A DNA stretch of 10,339 nt from Phycisphaerales bacterium (GCA_016764015.1 JAESSR010000165.1:1-10339), one strand, 5' to 3'. Numbered from the stretch's first letter, positions 1-7,826 are shown. A program made the numbers and translations. Notes: generated from the sequence alone by a model not told the origin.

Positions 1-7
1 GAGTGTT

Positions 8-36
8 CGGAAAACACGAGCCGTCAGACACGACCT
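8..36 (-). repeat. Dispersed 25-nt repeat, copy 1, downstream of paralog A
   Basis: Read on the plus strand, CGGAAA (8-13) and GAG plus a 16-base block (18-36) match copy 2 at 3983-4007 at 24 of 25 positions. Here a 4-nt insertion (ACAC, 14-17) separates the blocks. The shared core is CGTCAGACACGACCT (22-36). The copy lies 27 bp beyond the stop of the minus-strand gene ending at 63. On the minus strand it can fold as CGAG/CTCG and CGT/ACG around loop GTCTG, followed by TGTTTT, and a second hairpin GTGTT/AACAC is at 3-17. A role as terminator or 3'-end processing element is inference. Confidence 0.7.
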
Positions 37-62
37 CGCTGGCACTGAACAATCCGGCCTGC

Positions 63-1808
63 TTATGGGCATCCGGCAGCGAATGCTGCGAGGAAGGCGG
101 CCACATCGAAGAAGTTGAAGTTGCCGTCGCCGCTCATGTCTCCTTGAGGGTGCTCTTGGATGAAGAGTGTCAAGAACGCTGAGATATCGAAGAAGTTGAG
201 TGAGCCGTCGCGCGTCAGATCTGCTTGGCAGGCGTAGGCGACGATGGTGTATTGCCCAGGTTGGACTGCGGGGAAGACTTCGGTATCGCCATTGGCCCAT
301 TGGACGGTGATCGAGGCTTGCGAATCACTCCCGATACCTGCGTGGACTGAGAGTTCGGATTGGGAAAGATAGCTTGAGCCGCCATCGAGGTATCGGATCT
401 GGTTGTGCGATGCGGAATCAATCCATACGCGTGTGCCAAACCCGTTTGGAGCGAGGTTATCGACCGCGGATGTATCGAACTTGAGCGTGATGGCGTTGAT
501 GTCTGAGCCGGTGAGATCATTGCGGTAGTAGCTCATTTGTTCGCGTGCGCTGATGATGATGACTTCTTGGTCGCCGTCGTTGTCAAAGTCAGCGCTGATA
601 ACGCCTCGCCCTTGCCCGGCATCGTCCATGCCGGCTGATCCTGCGATATCGACGAAGTGCCCGGTACCATCATTGAGGAACATCTGTGATGGGACTTCAG
701 TGTATCCCGTGTTCCAGAATCCGTTGGTCGCGAAGATATCAAGATTACCATCGTGATCGATGTCAAATGATGTTGCCCCCCACCCCCAATATCCGAAGTT
801 TGCACCGGCTTCGATTGCATTCTCGTTGTAGACATGGTCTGTCTCGGTGGCCAAGTAGAGCATGTTGCCCGAGCCGCCCGGTCCAGGCCCGGTGAGTTGG
901 ACTCGGCTCGTGACATACCAATCGAGTCGTCCGTCGTTGTTGTAATCGCCGAAGGTATTGCCCATGCCGTTGGAATCAAATCCTGTTCCGGCGGTTGCCG
1001 TTTGCTCGGTGAAGGTGCCGTCACCATTGTTGACAAAGTACTTTGAGCCACCAAAGTCAGCGACCCAGAGAATTTCTGGGTAGAGATCGCCGTCCATATC
1101 AACAAAGCGAGGCGAGAACGCTCGCATCTGAGTCATGTCTACATCGAGTGCGGTGAGCGTCACATCGGTGAAGGTGCCGTCACCATTGTTTTGGTAGAGC
1201 ACGCTGCCGCCGTACCACCCTGCGATCGCAAGATCAAGATCACCGTCGAGATCGTAATCACCAAAGGCAGGGCTGAAGGAATCGACCAAGTCTGAGTTGG
1301 TGCCGCTGATACCTGCGATATCAGAGACATCGGTGAATGTGCCGTCGCCGTTGTTATGATAGAGCGTGTTCCAGCCGAGCGCGAGTTCGTCGACCGGGCC
1401 CAACGAGGTCATCATGATATCGAGGAAGCCGTCGTTGTTGTAATCGCCGACAGCTACGCCCGATCCCTTGTGTGCACGAGCAACCCCCCACGCTTGGGCT
1501 TGGTCTGTAAAGTTGCCTGTGCCATCGTTGATGTAGAGATGGTCGAGTGACCCTGAGCCACCGATGATAAAGATATCTTGATCGCCATCGTTATCGAAAT
1601 CACCACATGCCCCGCCGCCGGTCATGTATTCGATCCCGAGCCCATCATCTATTCCAACATGTGGAGCTCCGAGCCCAGCGTTGACCGTTTGGTTCGAGAC
1701 CAATGGCTCGGCTGCATTGGCAACACCAACTGTAAGCCCAGCCGCGAGCACCAAAGTCGACAATGCGCACAAACCACCACGACCTGTTGAACTCATTTGA
1801 TCGATCAT
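63..1808 (-). CDS. Secreted FG-GAP/VCBS-repeat CRTAC1-like protein with ASPIC/UnbV domain and GC-type dockerin tail (paralog A)
   Basis: Secreted 581-residue protein of unknown partner. Residues about 10-32 form a signal peptide with an Ala-Asn-Ala type cleavage site near 30-33. Seven FG-GAP/VCBS repeats follow (about 62-430), each with a DxDxDGxxD-like calcium loop (first at 70-78) and most with an NNGDGTFTD-like strand, which predicts a seven-bladed beta-propeller. The fourth loop is deviant (DMDGDLYPE). An ASPIC/UnbV domain (about 456-520, GFGTRVW ... LSQSELSVHAGIG ... VQWANGD) is followed by two EF-hand-like motifs at 527-581 ending GCP, the GC-type dockerin-like tail known from Phycisphaerae surface or secreted proteins. 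The ATG at 1808 has GAGG seven bases upstream; Met5 is a weaker alternative start. It is a tandem paralog of 1994-3718 in the same orientation. A role in adhesion, carbohydrate binding or surface display is inference only; no catalytic motif is visible. Confidence 0.93.
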   Translation of the reverse strand: MIDQMSSTGRGGLCALSTLVLAAGLTVGVANAAEPLVSNQTVNAGLGAPHVGIDDGLGIEYMTGGGACGDFDNDGDQDIFIIGGSGSLDHLYINDGTGNFTDQAQAWGVARAHKGSGVAVGDYNNDGFLDIMMTSLGPVDELALGWNTLYHNNGDGTFTDVSDIAGISGTNSDLVDSFSPAFGDYDLDGDLDLAIAGWYGGSVLYQNNGDGTFTDVTLTALDVDMTQMRAFSPRFVDMDGDLYPEILWVADFGGSKYFVNNGDGTFTEQTATAGTGFDSNGMGNTFGDYNNDGRLDWYVTSRVQLTGPGPGGSGNMLYLATETDHVYNENAIEAGANFGYWGWGATSFDIDHDGNLDIFATNGFWNTGYTEVPSQMFLNDGTGHFVDIAGSAGMDDAGQGRGVISADFDNDGDQEVIIISAREQMSYYRNDLTGSDINAITLKFDTSAVDNLAPNGFGTRVWIDSASHNQIRYLDGGSSYLSQSELSVHAGIGSDSQASITVQWANGDTEVFPAVQPGQYTIVAYACQADLTRDGSLNFFDISAFLTLFIQEHPQGDMSGDGNFNFFDVAAFLAAFAAGCP

Positions 1809-1993
1809 CTCTTTACCTCAGCTCATTGCACTTGCTTACTGCGCGCACTTCCTGCGTGTGCGTCTGTGAAACCACAATACACTATAGGGGTCTGAGCACA
1901 TAGAGCATTCTTCAAAAAACCGGTGTATAGGGGTAAAATTCATCGGTTATTTGGTCGTTGAACATGATATCAGACCCGGCTCCATGCCTTTTA
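1809..1993. other. Intergenic spacer between the two propeller genes
   Basis: This 185-bp spacer must hold the 3' end of paralog B and the 5' leader of paralog A, both minus strand. The GAGG ribosome-binding site of paralog A is at 1816-1819. On the minus strand a loose AACCG...CGGTT pair precedes a T run near 1914-1920, but the stem is only five base pairs with a loop of about 20, too weak to call a terminator. No convincing promoter boxes with normal spacing were found and no small gene is supported. Confidence 0.6.
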
Positions 1994-3718
1994 TCAGTTG
2001 GAGCACCCGCTGGTGTAGGCTGTAAGAAATGCCGAGACATCGAAGAAATCGAACAGTCCGTCGCGGCTGAAATCTCCCTGGGGGTGCTGTTGGGTGAAGA
2101 GGTTGAGAAACTCTGCGATATCAAAGAAACTGAGTGTGCCATCGAGGGTCAGATCCGCCGGGCAAGCGAGGGCACGAATCGTGTATCTTCCGGGTGCTAC
2201 GGCGGGGAATACATCGACATCGCCGTTGGACCATTGAACTGTGATTGATGCGTTGGTGTCAGCTCCTAATCCCGCATGAACTGAGAGTTCTGATTGGGAG
2301 AGGAAGGCCGTTCCGCCATCGAGGTATCGGAGTTGATTGTGTGACTTTGAATCAAACCAAACACGGGTGCCGAACCCGTTGGGTGCCAGTTCATCGAACG
2401 CGGAGGTATCAAACTCAAGTGTGATGGCATTGGTGTCATCGCCAACGAGATCGTTTCGGTAATAGACCATTGTTGAGCCGTTGTTGAGCACGATGATGTC
2501 TTGGTCTCCATCGAGATCAAAGTCTGCGCTGATCACCCCACGCCCTTGGGCTGAGTCATTGATCCCGCTCGCTGCGGCTGCATCACTAAAATGCCCGGTG
2601 CCATCGTTGAGATACAGGATAGAAGGATCATTTGTGTAGTTGCCCTCGAATCCGTTTGTTTCGAAGATATCGAGTGCCCCGTCGTGATTGATGTCCACAG
2701 AGACAACACCCCAGCCCCAGTATCCAAAGTTGGTTCCTGTTTCGATTGATATCTCGTTGTAGACATGATCGACTTGGGAGCCAAGGTAGAGCATATTGCC
2801 CGAACCATTGAGTGTGTCGTGTGTGATTCTACTCGACACATACCAATCGAAGTAGCCATCGTTGTTGTAATCGCCATAGGTGTTGCCCATGCCGTTGGAA
2901 TCGAATCCTGTACCAGCCGACAGTGTCTGATCAGAGAATGTGCCGTCGGTGTTGTTGACGAAATACTTTGAAGTGTAGAAATCTGCGACCCAGAGCAGTT
3001 CTGGATATAAATCACCGTCCATGTCGACAAATCTTGGCGAGAACCCACGGTTGCCCGTCATGCTTGAGTTGATCGCGGTTGTGGTCACATCGGTAAAGGT
3101 GCCATCGCCATTGTTGAGGAATACCTTCCCGCCGCCGAGCCATCCTGCGACCGCGAGATCGAGATCGCCATCAAGGTCATAGTCGCAGAAGGATGCGCCG
3201 AATGAATCTGCTACAAATGGATTTGTAGTTGAGACACCAGCGATTGCGGTCACATCAGTAAATGTGCCATCGCCGTTGTTTGACCAAAGAACATTCCAAC
3301 CTGGTTCTCGTTTATCTGGCGGCCCGAATGATGTGACGAATACATCGAGATCGCCATCGTTGTCGTAATCTCCAACCGCAACGCCGGAACCTTGGTGCGT
3401 TCGGTCAATCCCTGCGAACGCTCCTTTGTCGATAAAGTGTCCGGTGCCATCGTTGATGTAGAGATGATCTACCGATGCCGATCCGCCGAGGATGAATAAA
3501 TCTTGATCGCCATCGTTATCAAAGTCACCCGCGGCTCCGCCGGCTGCCATGAACTCCATATCTGGACCGAGGAATACACGAGCATGAGGTGTATCTAAAC
3601 CCACCGCTTGAGTTTGATCTGAAAGTACAGGCGGCGCAGCCGACAACTGAAAAACAAAGACACCCTGATTTATTGCTGAAACAAACACAACAAAGCAGGC
3701 TCTTGATGCATGACGCAT
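1994..3718 (-). CDS. Secreted FG-GAP/VCBS-repeat CRTAC1-like protein with ASPIC/UnbV domain and GC-type dockerin tail (paralog B)
   Basis: Secreted 574-residue paralog of 63-1808 with the same architecture: signal peptide (about 5-28, cleavage near Leu-Ser-Ala), seven propeller repeats (first calcium loop DFDNDGDQD near 65), ASPIC/UnbV domain, and two EF-hand-like dockerin motifs (519-574). The tail ends GCSN rather than the usual GCP. In the stretch from the fourth to the fifth repeat, 54 of 66 residues match paralog A, including the deviant loop DMDGDLYPE. I chose the ATG at 3718 because GAGG lies five bases upstream and the signal peptide starts there. The frame stays open to a GTG at 3775, but that lacks a Shine-Dalgarno sequence and would add 19 residues before the signal peptide. 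The 5' leader carries two tandem hairpins and a possible promoter. Function is unknown; calcium-stabilised surface protein is the safe description. Confidence 0.93.
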   Translation of the reverse strand: MRHASRACFVVFVSAINQGVFVFQLSAAPPVLSDQTQAVGLDTPHARVFLGPDMEFMAAGGAAGDFDNDGDQDLFILGGSASVDHLYINDGTGHFIDKGAFAGIDRTHQGSGVAVGDYDNDGDLDVFVTSFGPPDKREPGWNVLWSNNGDGTFTDVTAIAGVSTTNPFVADSFGASFCDYDLDGDLDLAVAGWLGGGKVFLNNGDGTFTDVTTTAINSSMTGNRGFSPRFVDMDGDLYPELLWVADFYTSKYFVNNTDGTFSDQTLSAGTGFDSNGMGNTYGDYNNDGYFDWYVSSRITHDTLNGSGNMLYLGSQVDHVYNEISIETGTNFGYWGWGVVSVDINHDGALDIFETNGFEGNYTNDPSILYLNDGTGHFSDAAAASGINDSAQGRGVISADFDLDGDQDIIVLNNGSTMVYYRNDLVGDDTNAITLEFDTSAFDELAPNGFGTRVWFDSKSHNQLRYLDGGTAFLSQSELSVHAGLGADTNASITVQWSNGDVDVFPAVAPGRYTIRALACPADLTLDGTLSFFDIAEFLNLFTQQHPQGDFSRDGLFDFFDVSAFLTAYTSGCSN

Positions 3719-3735
3719 AAAAACCTCGATTTGTT

Positions 3736-3781
3736 GATCGATTGTGCCCCCACGATCGATCCCCCCGACGAACACCGTCGG
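3736..3781 (-). promoter_or_regulatory. Two tandem hairpins in the 5' leader of paralog B
   Basis: Hairpin 1 is a perfect six-base stem CCGACG (3765-3770) / CGTCGG (3776-3781) with a five-base loop. Hairpin 2 pairs 3736-3746 with 3751-3761 at 10 of 11 positions around a four-base loop (CCCC on the plus strand). The only mismatch would be C-A in the minus-strand mRNA. The hairpins are three bases apart, and the second ends 8 bases before the GAGG ribosome-binding site (3724-3727). GATCGATC inside hairpin 2 is itself palindromic, so protein binding at DNA level is an alternative to an RNA leader structure. Confidence 0.5.
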
Positions 3782-3790
3782 CTCATTATC

Positions 3791-3819
3791 AATGTACCAG
3801 ATTTCTTAAGCTGACGCAA
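3791..3819 (-). promoter_or_regulatory. Possible sigma70-type promoter for paralog B
   Basis: On the minus strand TTGCGT (3819-3814) and TACATT (3796-3791) are separated by exactly 17 bases, with 3/6 and 4/6 matches to consensus. An overlapping GATAAT (3790-3785) is a better -10 but has no partner at normal spacing. A start near 3783 would place the first leader hairpin at the very 5' end of the mRNA. The matches are weak, so this is a candidate only. Confidence 0.3.
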
Positions 3820-3982
3820 TCGTTTTCTTTGCATTGTGTATACGGCGAGCTCTATCTAGGTCTGTCTGGCGGCTCATGGAGCGTTTTTTCTGGTGCCCCG
3901 CGAGGGCCGCCTTCGGCTCCTTTGGGTAGATTATCAATCACTCCGATCCCGAATGAGGATATTCATACTCCGTCGGGCCACC

Positions 3983-4007
3983 CGGAAAGAGTCGTCAGAC
4001 ACGACCT
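3983..4007 (-). repeat. Dispersed 25-nt repeat, copy 2, downstream of the response-regulator locus
   Basis: This copy matches 8-36 except for one base (T3992 versus C21) and a missing 4-nt insertion. It contains a stem-loop GTCGT (3991-3995), loop CAGAC, ACGAC (4001-4005), extendable by one G-U pair in minus-strand RNA and followed there by CTCTTT. It lies 55 bp downstream of the stop of the minus-strand locus ending at 4062, a position equivalent to copy 1. A second small GC hairpin (GGG/CCC around CCA, 3975-3983) adjoins it. Confidence 0.7.
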
Positions 4008-4061
4008 AGGAGATTACTCGCATAGAGAGGGGACAAGAGCAGATCATTCTTTACCAGAGCA

Positions 4062-4837
4062 CTAAGCTGCTGATTGAAGCTGATCCATATAGCTCAGTCG
4101 GTTTTTCTCTAACTGAGCTTCTACTCGCTGAAAGATCATGATGACTTGCGGGTCAAAGTGTGAGCCTGCACCATCGAGAATGATATCAGAAGCGACTTTG
4201 TGCGTAAATGCATCCTTGTAGACGCGTTTGGATGTTAGCGCGTCATATACATCCGCCAGTGCCATGATCCTCGCGGCCAATGGGATGAACTCTTCATCGA
4301 CCTCTTCGTGCCCAGTAGTATTTTTCAACTCGCGAGCGATGATGCGAACATATTGACGCACTCTTTCCAAGTGTGCGCCTGTTTCAGGATCTCTCGATTC
4401 GGCTAGCTTTGCCATCGCAAAGATTGTGATATCCATCGTGTCAAGTGCATCGATCCGCTCTGCAGATTGAAGCCGCACTCGCAACTCTGCCGGGTTGAAC
4501 GGCCTTGAGATAAAATCATCCGCTCCAGCTTCGAGCCCATGAACAATAAAACCTGGCGCATTGTGCGATGTTAAGAGAATGAAATAGGTGTATCTTGACG
4601 AGCTTGCATTTCTCATTTTCTTGCACAGCTCGGGCCCGCTCATCCCAGGCATTTCCCAGTCTGAAAGCACAATACGATATTGATGCGAACGCATCATTTC
4701 GAATGCCTCTTCGCCATTCTCTGCGACATCTACACAATACCCAAAGCTCTCTACTGTTGCTTTGAGCGAGATTCTTGTGATTGAATCGTCGTCGACAATC
4801 AGGATGTGCTTGGATTATGCAGCGTCGCTTGATTCAT
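4062..4837 (-). pseudogene. Receiver/HD-GYP response regulator, frameshifted and missing the HD-GYP catalytic core
   Basis: The locus should encode the output of the adjacent kinase: a receiver domain controlling a cyclic-di-GMP phosphodiesterase. ATG 4837 overlaps the kinase stop (ATGA) and has AGGAG eight bases upstream. That frame ends after 12 codons at TGA 4801-4799. The receiver frame (HILIVDDDS from 4808) is blocked upstream by TAA 4817-4815 and has no ATG, GTG or TTG until 4697. One extra base near 4811 would restore a continuous 258-residue protein with acidic pocket, phospho-Asp (LSDWEMPG) and conserved Thr; the usual TKPF Lys is Arg (SRPF). The linker and first HD-GYP helix (AMAKLAESRDPETGAHLERV) run to EEVDEEF, then jump to IPLAARIMALADVYDALTSK. 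The expected block of roughly 90 residues with HDxGK, HHE and GYP is absent, though the frame stays open. The start at 4697 would give 211 residues without the receiver's first strands. Confidence 0.85.
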
Positions 4838-7641
4838 TGCACACTCTCCTGAATGTTTTCCATCAATGATGGGAGCCCTTCTCGGAGCGAATCGAGGGAT
4901 TGGCCTATCTGCCCTAGGCATTGTGTGGCCATATCGCAATCGCTTGCATCGGCTGCGGATTCCATCTTGCCCGCAAGATCAGCAAGCTCAATCGCACCGA
5001 TGTTTGAAGCGGCACCTTTGAGCGAGTGGGCTTGCTTTCGCAAGCTTTCCATGTCCATCTCATGAAGGAACTGTTCCAACTCTTGTTCTGTATCCTTGGT
5101 GACACGCTCGAACTCTTCGAGGACCATACACAACACATCTGTGCTTCCTGCGCAACGCTCGAGGGCACCATTGAGATCAATGAGCTGATCTTCCTCATTG
5201 TCAGTAACAGCTTCTGTTTCCAGGATTTTTTCGCTCTGATGCGGTGACTCATGCGAATCATCTGGATTTGAATGCCATTTTAGGAGTGTCGAAAAAAGCT
5301 TCTTGGCATTCACAGGCTTGGTTAAGTAATCATCCATCCCTGAATCGACACATCGTTCTCGATCACCCTGAATCGCGTTTGCGGTTAATGCGATAATCGG
5401 AATATGCGATTTTTGCTTACTTGAACACTCCTGTTTGCGAATCCATCTTGTTGCTTCATACCCATCAACCTCGGGCATTTCACAGTCCATGAGGATGATT
5501 GAATAATCGCCCGAATCAGCATGGGCAACGGCTTCTGCGCCATTATTAACAATCGTCACCTCGACCCCGACAGATTTGAGCAACTCCCCGATAACCATTT
5601 GATTGACGCTATTGTCCTCAGCAACAAGAATCTTTGCCCCACGGAGCGCCGTGAAAGACTCAATCGCAGATATTGAACGATTCTCTGTGCCACATCTGCC
5701 CTCTACAATATATTGAGCAAGCGCATCATGGAGTGTTGAAAGCCGGACTGGTTTTTGCAGACACGCTGCAAGCGATAGATTCTGTAAATCCTCAGCATCT
5801 GGTGTGTGATACATCGAGGTCAACATGACCATGATTGGAGTATCAATACTCTCGTCGCTCACGATTGCATCTGCTAGTTGAACACCATCCATGCCTGGCA
5901 TCTGCATATCGAGGATCATGAGTTCGAAGCGATCATTCTCATCTGCATTTCGCAGCGCGATGATGGCATCAGGACCATTATTGATTGCTTCCGGGCGCAG
6001 CCCCCAGTTCGTGAGTGCTTCTGTGTAGATGTCCAGATTCGTCTGATTGTCATCTACAATCATGGCTCGCATCCCGTTGAGAATCCCTGTAAACACAGGC
6101 TTTGGCATGATTGTTTGATCACATGATTCTGCATGAATAGTGAACCAAAACTCCGAGCCCAATGTCTTCTCGGGGTTAATACCAATTTCTCCACCCATGA
6201 GTTCAACAAACCCTTTGCTAATTGCAAGACCCAAGCCGGTGCCTCCAAACCTGCGCGTCGTCGTTGCATCCACCTGTGAGAACGACTTGAATAATCGATC
6301 TCTTTGTTCTGGTGCGATGCCGATGCCGGTATCTGACACCGTGACTTTCAACTCGAGTGACACATCATTCAACTCTTCGGCGTACACCCGAACAACAATT
6401 TCACCTTCCTCTGTAAACTTGATGGCATTATTGATCAAGTTGATAGCCACTTGCCTTAGTCGAGTAGGGTCGCCTTGAATGCTGCGCGGGACCGAACGAT
6501 GAATGTCACAAATAAGCTCTACGCCTTTTTCTACTGATTTTTGAGCGAGCATCTCGACAACAGATTCAAAGATATCGTGTACATCAAACGGGATTGATTC
6601 GATTTCCAGATGCCCCGCTTCGATCTTGGAAAAATCGAGGATGTCATTGATCAAACAAAGCAGCGTGTCGGCGGAACTTGTGGCCGTCCGAACTTGTTTG
6701 CGTTGTTTTTCGGATAACTGTGTCATCGAGAGGAGTTCGAGCATCCCCACTACGCCATTGATCGGGGTACGGATTTCATGGCTCATATGCGCAAGAAACT
6801 GGCTCTTTGCCTCGTTGGCTACATCGGCCTGCTCTCGGGCTGCTTGAAGTTCTACCTGGCGGCGCTGCTCGGAGTTAATTCGATCACTGATTGATTGACG
6901 CATATGCTCATAGGCTGCAACAAGCGTGCTTATTTCATCATTCTTTGTATCAGTTAGAGGGCGAGAATAATCACCCTTTGAGATTGACTGCGTGAACTCC
7001 ACAAGTTGACTGAGTCGTGAAATCCATCCCCCAACAATGAAAAATATCATTGGGATGACAACAGCCATCACCGCACCGATGGTGACGACGAGTGATTTCC
7101 ACTGGGAGAGCTGGGCGCTATGCAAGCCATCATTCGTGACACCAATTAGAATGGTGCCCAATGAAGCAGAATCAGGCTCTTGGATATTTTCATCCTCCAT
7201 CACAGCATCGAAGTAATCTACATTGTCATTTGAATCTAAAGGCTTGACAACAATCCGATGGATCGAGCCCCGCGTGCCAAAGAGTTCGCCTGCCTGATAG
7301 GCCTCAAAGCATGCTGCACCGGCTATCGCAACGACTGATTGATCGCCGGCGTAGTCTTCGATAATAATGAATCCCACATCTGGAATGAGGTTTAAAAACT
7401 TACTGGTCAATCGTTCAAGCTCTTCACTATCGCCAACCGCGAGAGGAAGCTCGATTGCAGCCGCCAGCCCGGAACCAAAGCCTTCAACTGAGAGTTCTTG
7501 GTTTCGCTTAAGAATTTTATTCGTGCGGAGAACACTGATAATTGAAGCACCAAGCACAGCACAGACTATGAGTGTTGTGACAACAAATATTGCACGACCC
7601 CGCAAGCCGATCGGAACACGCTTCGATTTTTTATTGACCAT
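4834..7641 (-). CDS. Membrane-bound hybrid histidine kinase with two receivers and an HPt domain
   Basis: BarA-like tripartite hybrid kinase, 935 residues, in the inner membrane. TM1 spans about 17-38; the periplasmic sensor about 40-182 (resembling CHASE8-type sensors by eye, tentative); TM2 about 184-206; HAMP about 207-258; a coiled-coil linker about 258-280. HisKA has phosphoacceptor His288 (MSHEIRTP). HATPase_c has the N box near 401-409 (NLINNAIKF), G1 Asp437 (SDTGIGI) and G2 GGTGLGLA (466-473). Receiver 1 (about 525-645) keeps Asp530/Asp531, Asp578, Thr608 and Lys630. Receiver 2 (about 669-790) keeps Glu675/Asp676, Asp719, Thr753 and Lys775. HPt (about 818-925) has His872 ([12 protein letters not shown]). 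All phosphorelay residues are present, so the kinase looks functional. The Shine-Dalgarno sequence is weak. The stop overlaps the start of the response-regulator locus, which implies translational coupling. The ligand is unknown; the divergent receptor and binding-protein genes suggest a periplasmic signal. Confidence 0.95.
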   Translation of the reverse strand: MVNKKSKRVPIGLRGRAIFVVTTLIVCAVLGASIISVLRTNKILKRNQELSVEGFGSGLAAAIELPLAVGDSEELERLTSKFLNLIPDVGFIIIEDYAGDQSVVAIAGAACFEAYQAGELFGTRGSIHRIVVKPLDSNDNVDYFDAVMEDENIQEPDSASLGTILIGVTNDGLHSAQLSQWKSLVVTIGAVMAVVIPMIFFIVGGWISRLSQLVEFTQSISKGDYSRPLTDTKNDEISTLVAAYEHMRQSISDRINSEQRRQVELQAAREQADVANEAKSQFLAHMSHEIRTPINGVVGMLELLSMTQLSEKQRKQVRTATSSADTLLCLINDILDFSKIEAGHLEIESIPFDVHDIFESVVEMLAQKSVEKGVELICDIHRSVPRSIQGDPTRLRQVAINLINNAIKFTEEGEIVVRVYAEELNDVSLELKVTVSDTGIGIAPEQRDRLFKSFSQVDATTTRRFGGTGLGLAISKGFVELMGGEIGINPEKTLGSEFWFTIHAESCDQTIMPKPVFTGILNGMRAMIVDDNQTNLDIYTEALTNWGLRPEAINNGPDAIIALRNADENDRFELMILDMQMPGMDGVQLADAIVSDESIDTPIMVMLTSMYHTPDAEDLQNLSLAACLQKPVRLSTLHDALAQYIVEGRCGTENRSISAIESFTALRGAKILVAEDNSVNQMVIGELLKSVGVEVTIVNNGAEAVAHADSGDYSIILMDCEMPEVDGYEATRWIRKQECSSKQKSHIPIIALTANAIQGDRERCVDSGMDDYLTKPVNAKKLFSTLLKWHSNPDDSHESPHQSEKILETEAVTDNEEDQLIDLNGALERCAGSTDVLCMVLEEFERVTKDTEQELEQFLHEMDMESLRKQAHSLKGAASNIGAIELADLAGKMESAADASDCDMATQCLGQIGQSLDSLREGLPSLMENIQESVQ

Positions 7642-7826
7642 AGCAGAGTCTCTAGGAAGATATTCTTCGCGTCAATAATAATTCTCGGTCGTATCGGGGT
7701 TCCACTTCATTGTGAGTCAGAAAGAGACTCCACCTAAAGTGGAGGTTCAGTTAATGACCAATCTCGACGATAAGCGACACTGTCTAAACAGACACGCACA
7801 CCTAATCGAAGACTGGAAGGTCATTT
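7642..7826. promoter_or_regulatory. Divergent intergenic region with two inverted repeats
   Basis: This 185-bp region separates the minus-strand kinase from the plus-strand receptor operon and must contain both promoters. It holds a perfect inverted repeat CTCCAC (7728-7733) / GTGGAG (7739-7744) with loop CTAAA, and a second, TGTCT (7781-7785) / AGACA (7790-7794) with loop AAAC. Both have TAAA at the centre. For the plus strand, TTCAGT (7746-7751) and GATAAG (7769-7774) have 17-bp spacing but poor consensus matches. AATGACC (7753-7759) is complementary to GGTCATT (7819-7825), which overlaps the receptor ribosome-binding site. Operator or leader roles are inference. Confidence 0.45.

Larger units (their letters stand above)
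3719..4061. other. 343-bp intergenic region between paralog B and the response-regulator locus
   Basis: Read on the minus strand, this region holds in order: the 3' flank of the response-regulator locus with repeat copy 2; a cluster of short GC-rich hairpins (CCC/GGG around GCGA at 3897-3906 and GCCG/CGGC around CCTT at 3906-3917); a possible promoter (3791-3819); and the structured leader of paralog B. The plus strand has an open frame across most of the region (3742-4065), but it has no ribosome-binding site, no recognisable domain, and it runs across the hairpins, so I do not call it a gene. Confidence 0.6.

Noticed and set aside
1958..2248. Plus-strand open frame opposite the tail of paralog B
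   Set aside because: It is the antisense of the dockerin and ASPIC/UnbV coding sequence, with no ribosome-binding site or domain.
3719..3775. Upstream GTG start at 3775 for paralog B, adding 19 residues
   Set aside because: It has no Shine-Dalgarno sequence and puts a charged extension before the signal peptide; the GTG lies in the loop of a leader hairpin. The ATG at 3718 has GAGG at five bases.
3872..3889. Possible plus-strand terminator: GCTC-ATG-GAGC followed by six T
   Set aside because: The stem is only four base pairs with a three-base loop, and there is no plus-strand gene upstream to terminate.
3742..4065. Plus-strand 107-codon open frame filling the intergenic region
   Set aside because: It has no ribosome-binding site or recognisable domain, overlaps the end of the response-regulator locus and runs through the leader hairpins and the dispersed repeat.
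4798..4820. Programmed -1 ribosomal frameshifting to rescue the receiver frame
   Set aside because: The shared stop-free stretch has no canonical X-XXY-YYZ slippery heptamer and no clear downstream pseudoknot. A simple indel or sequence error is more economical.
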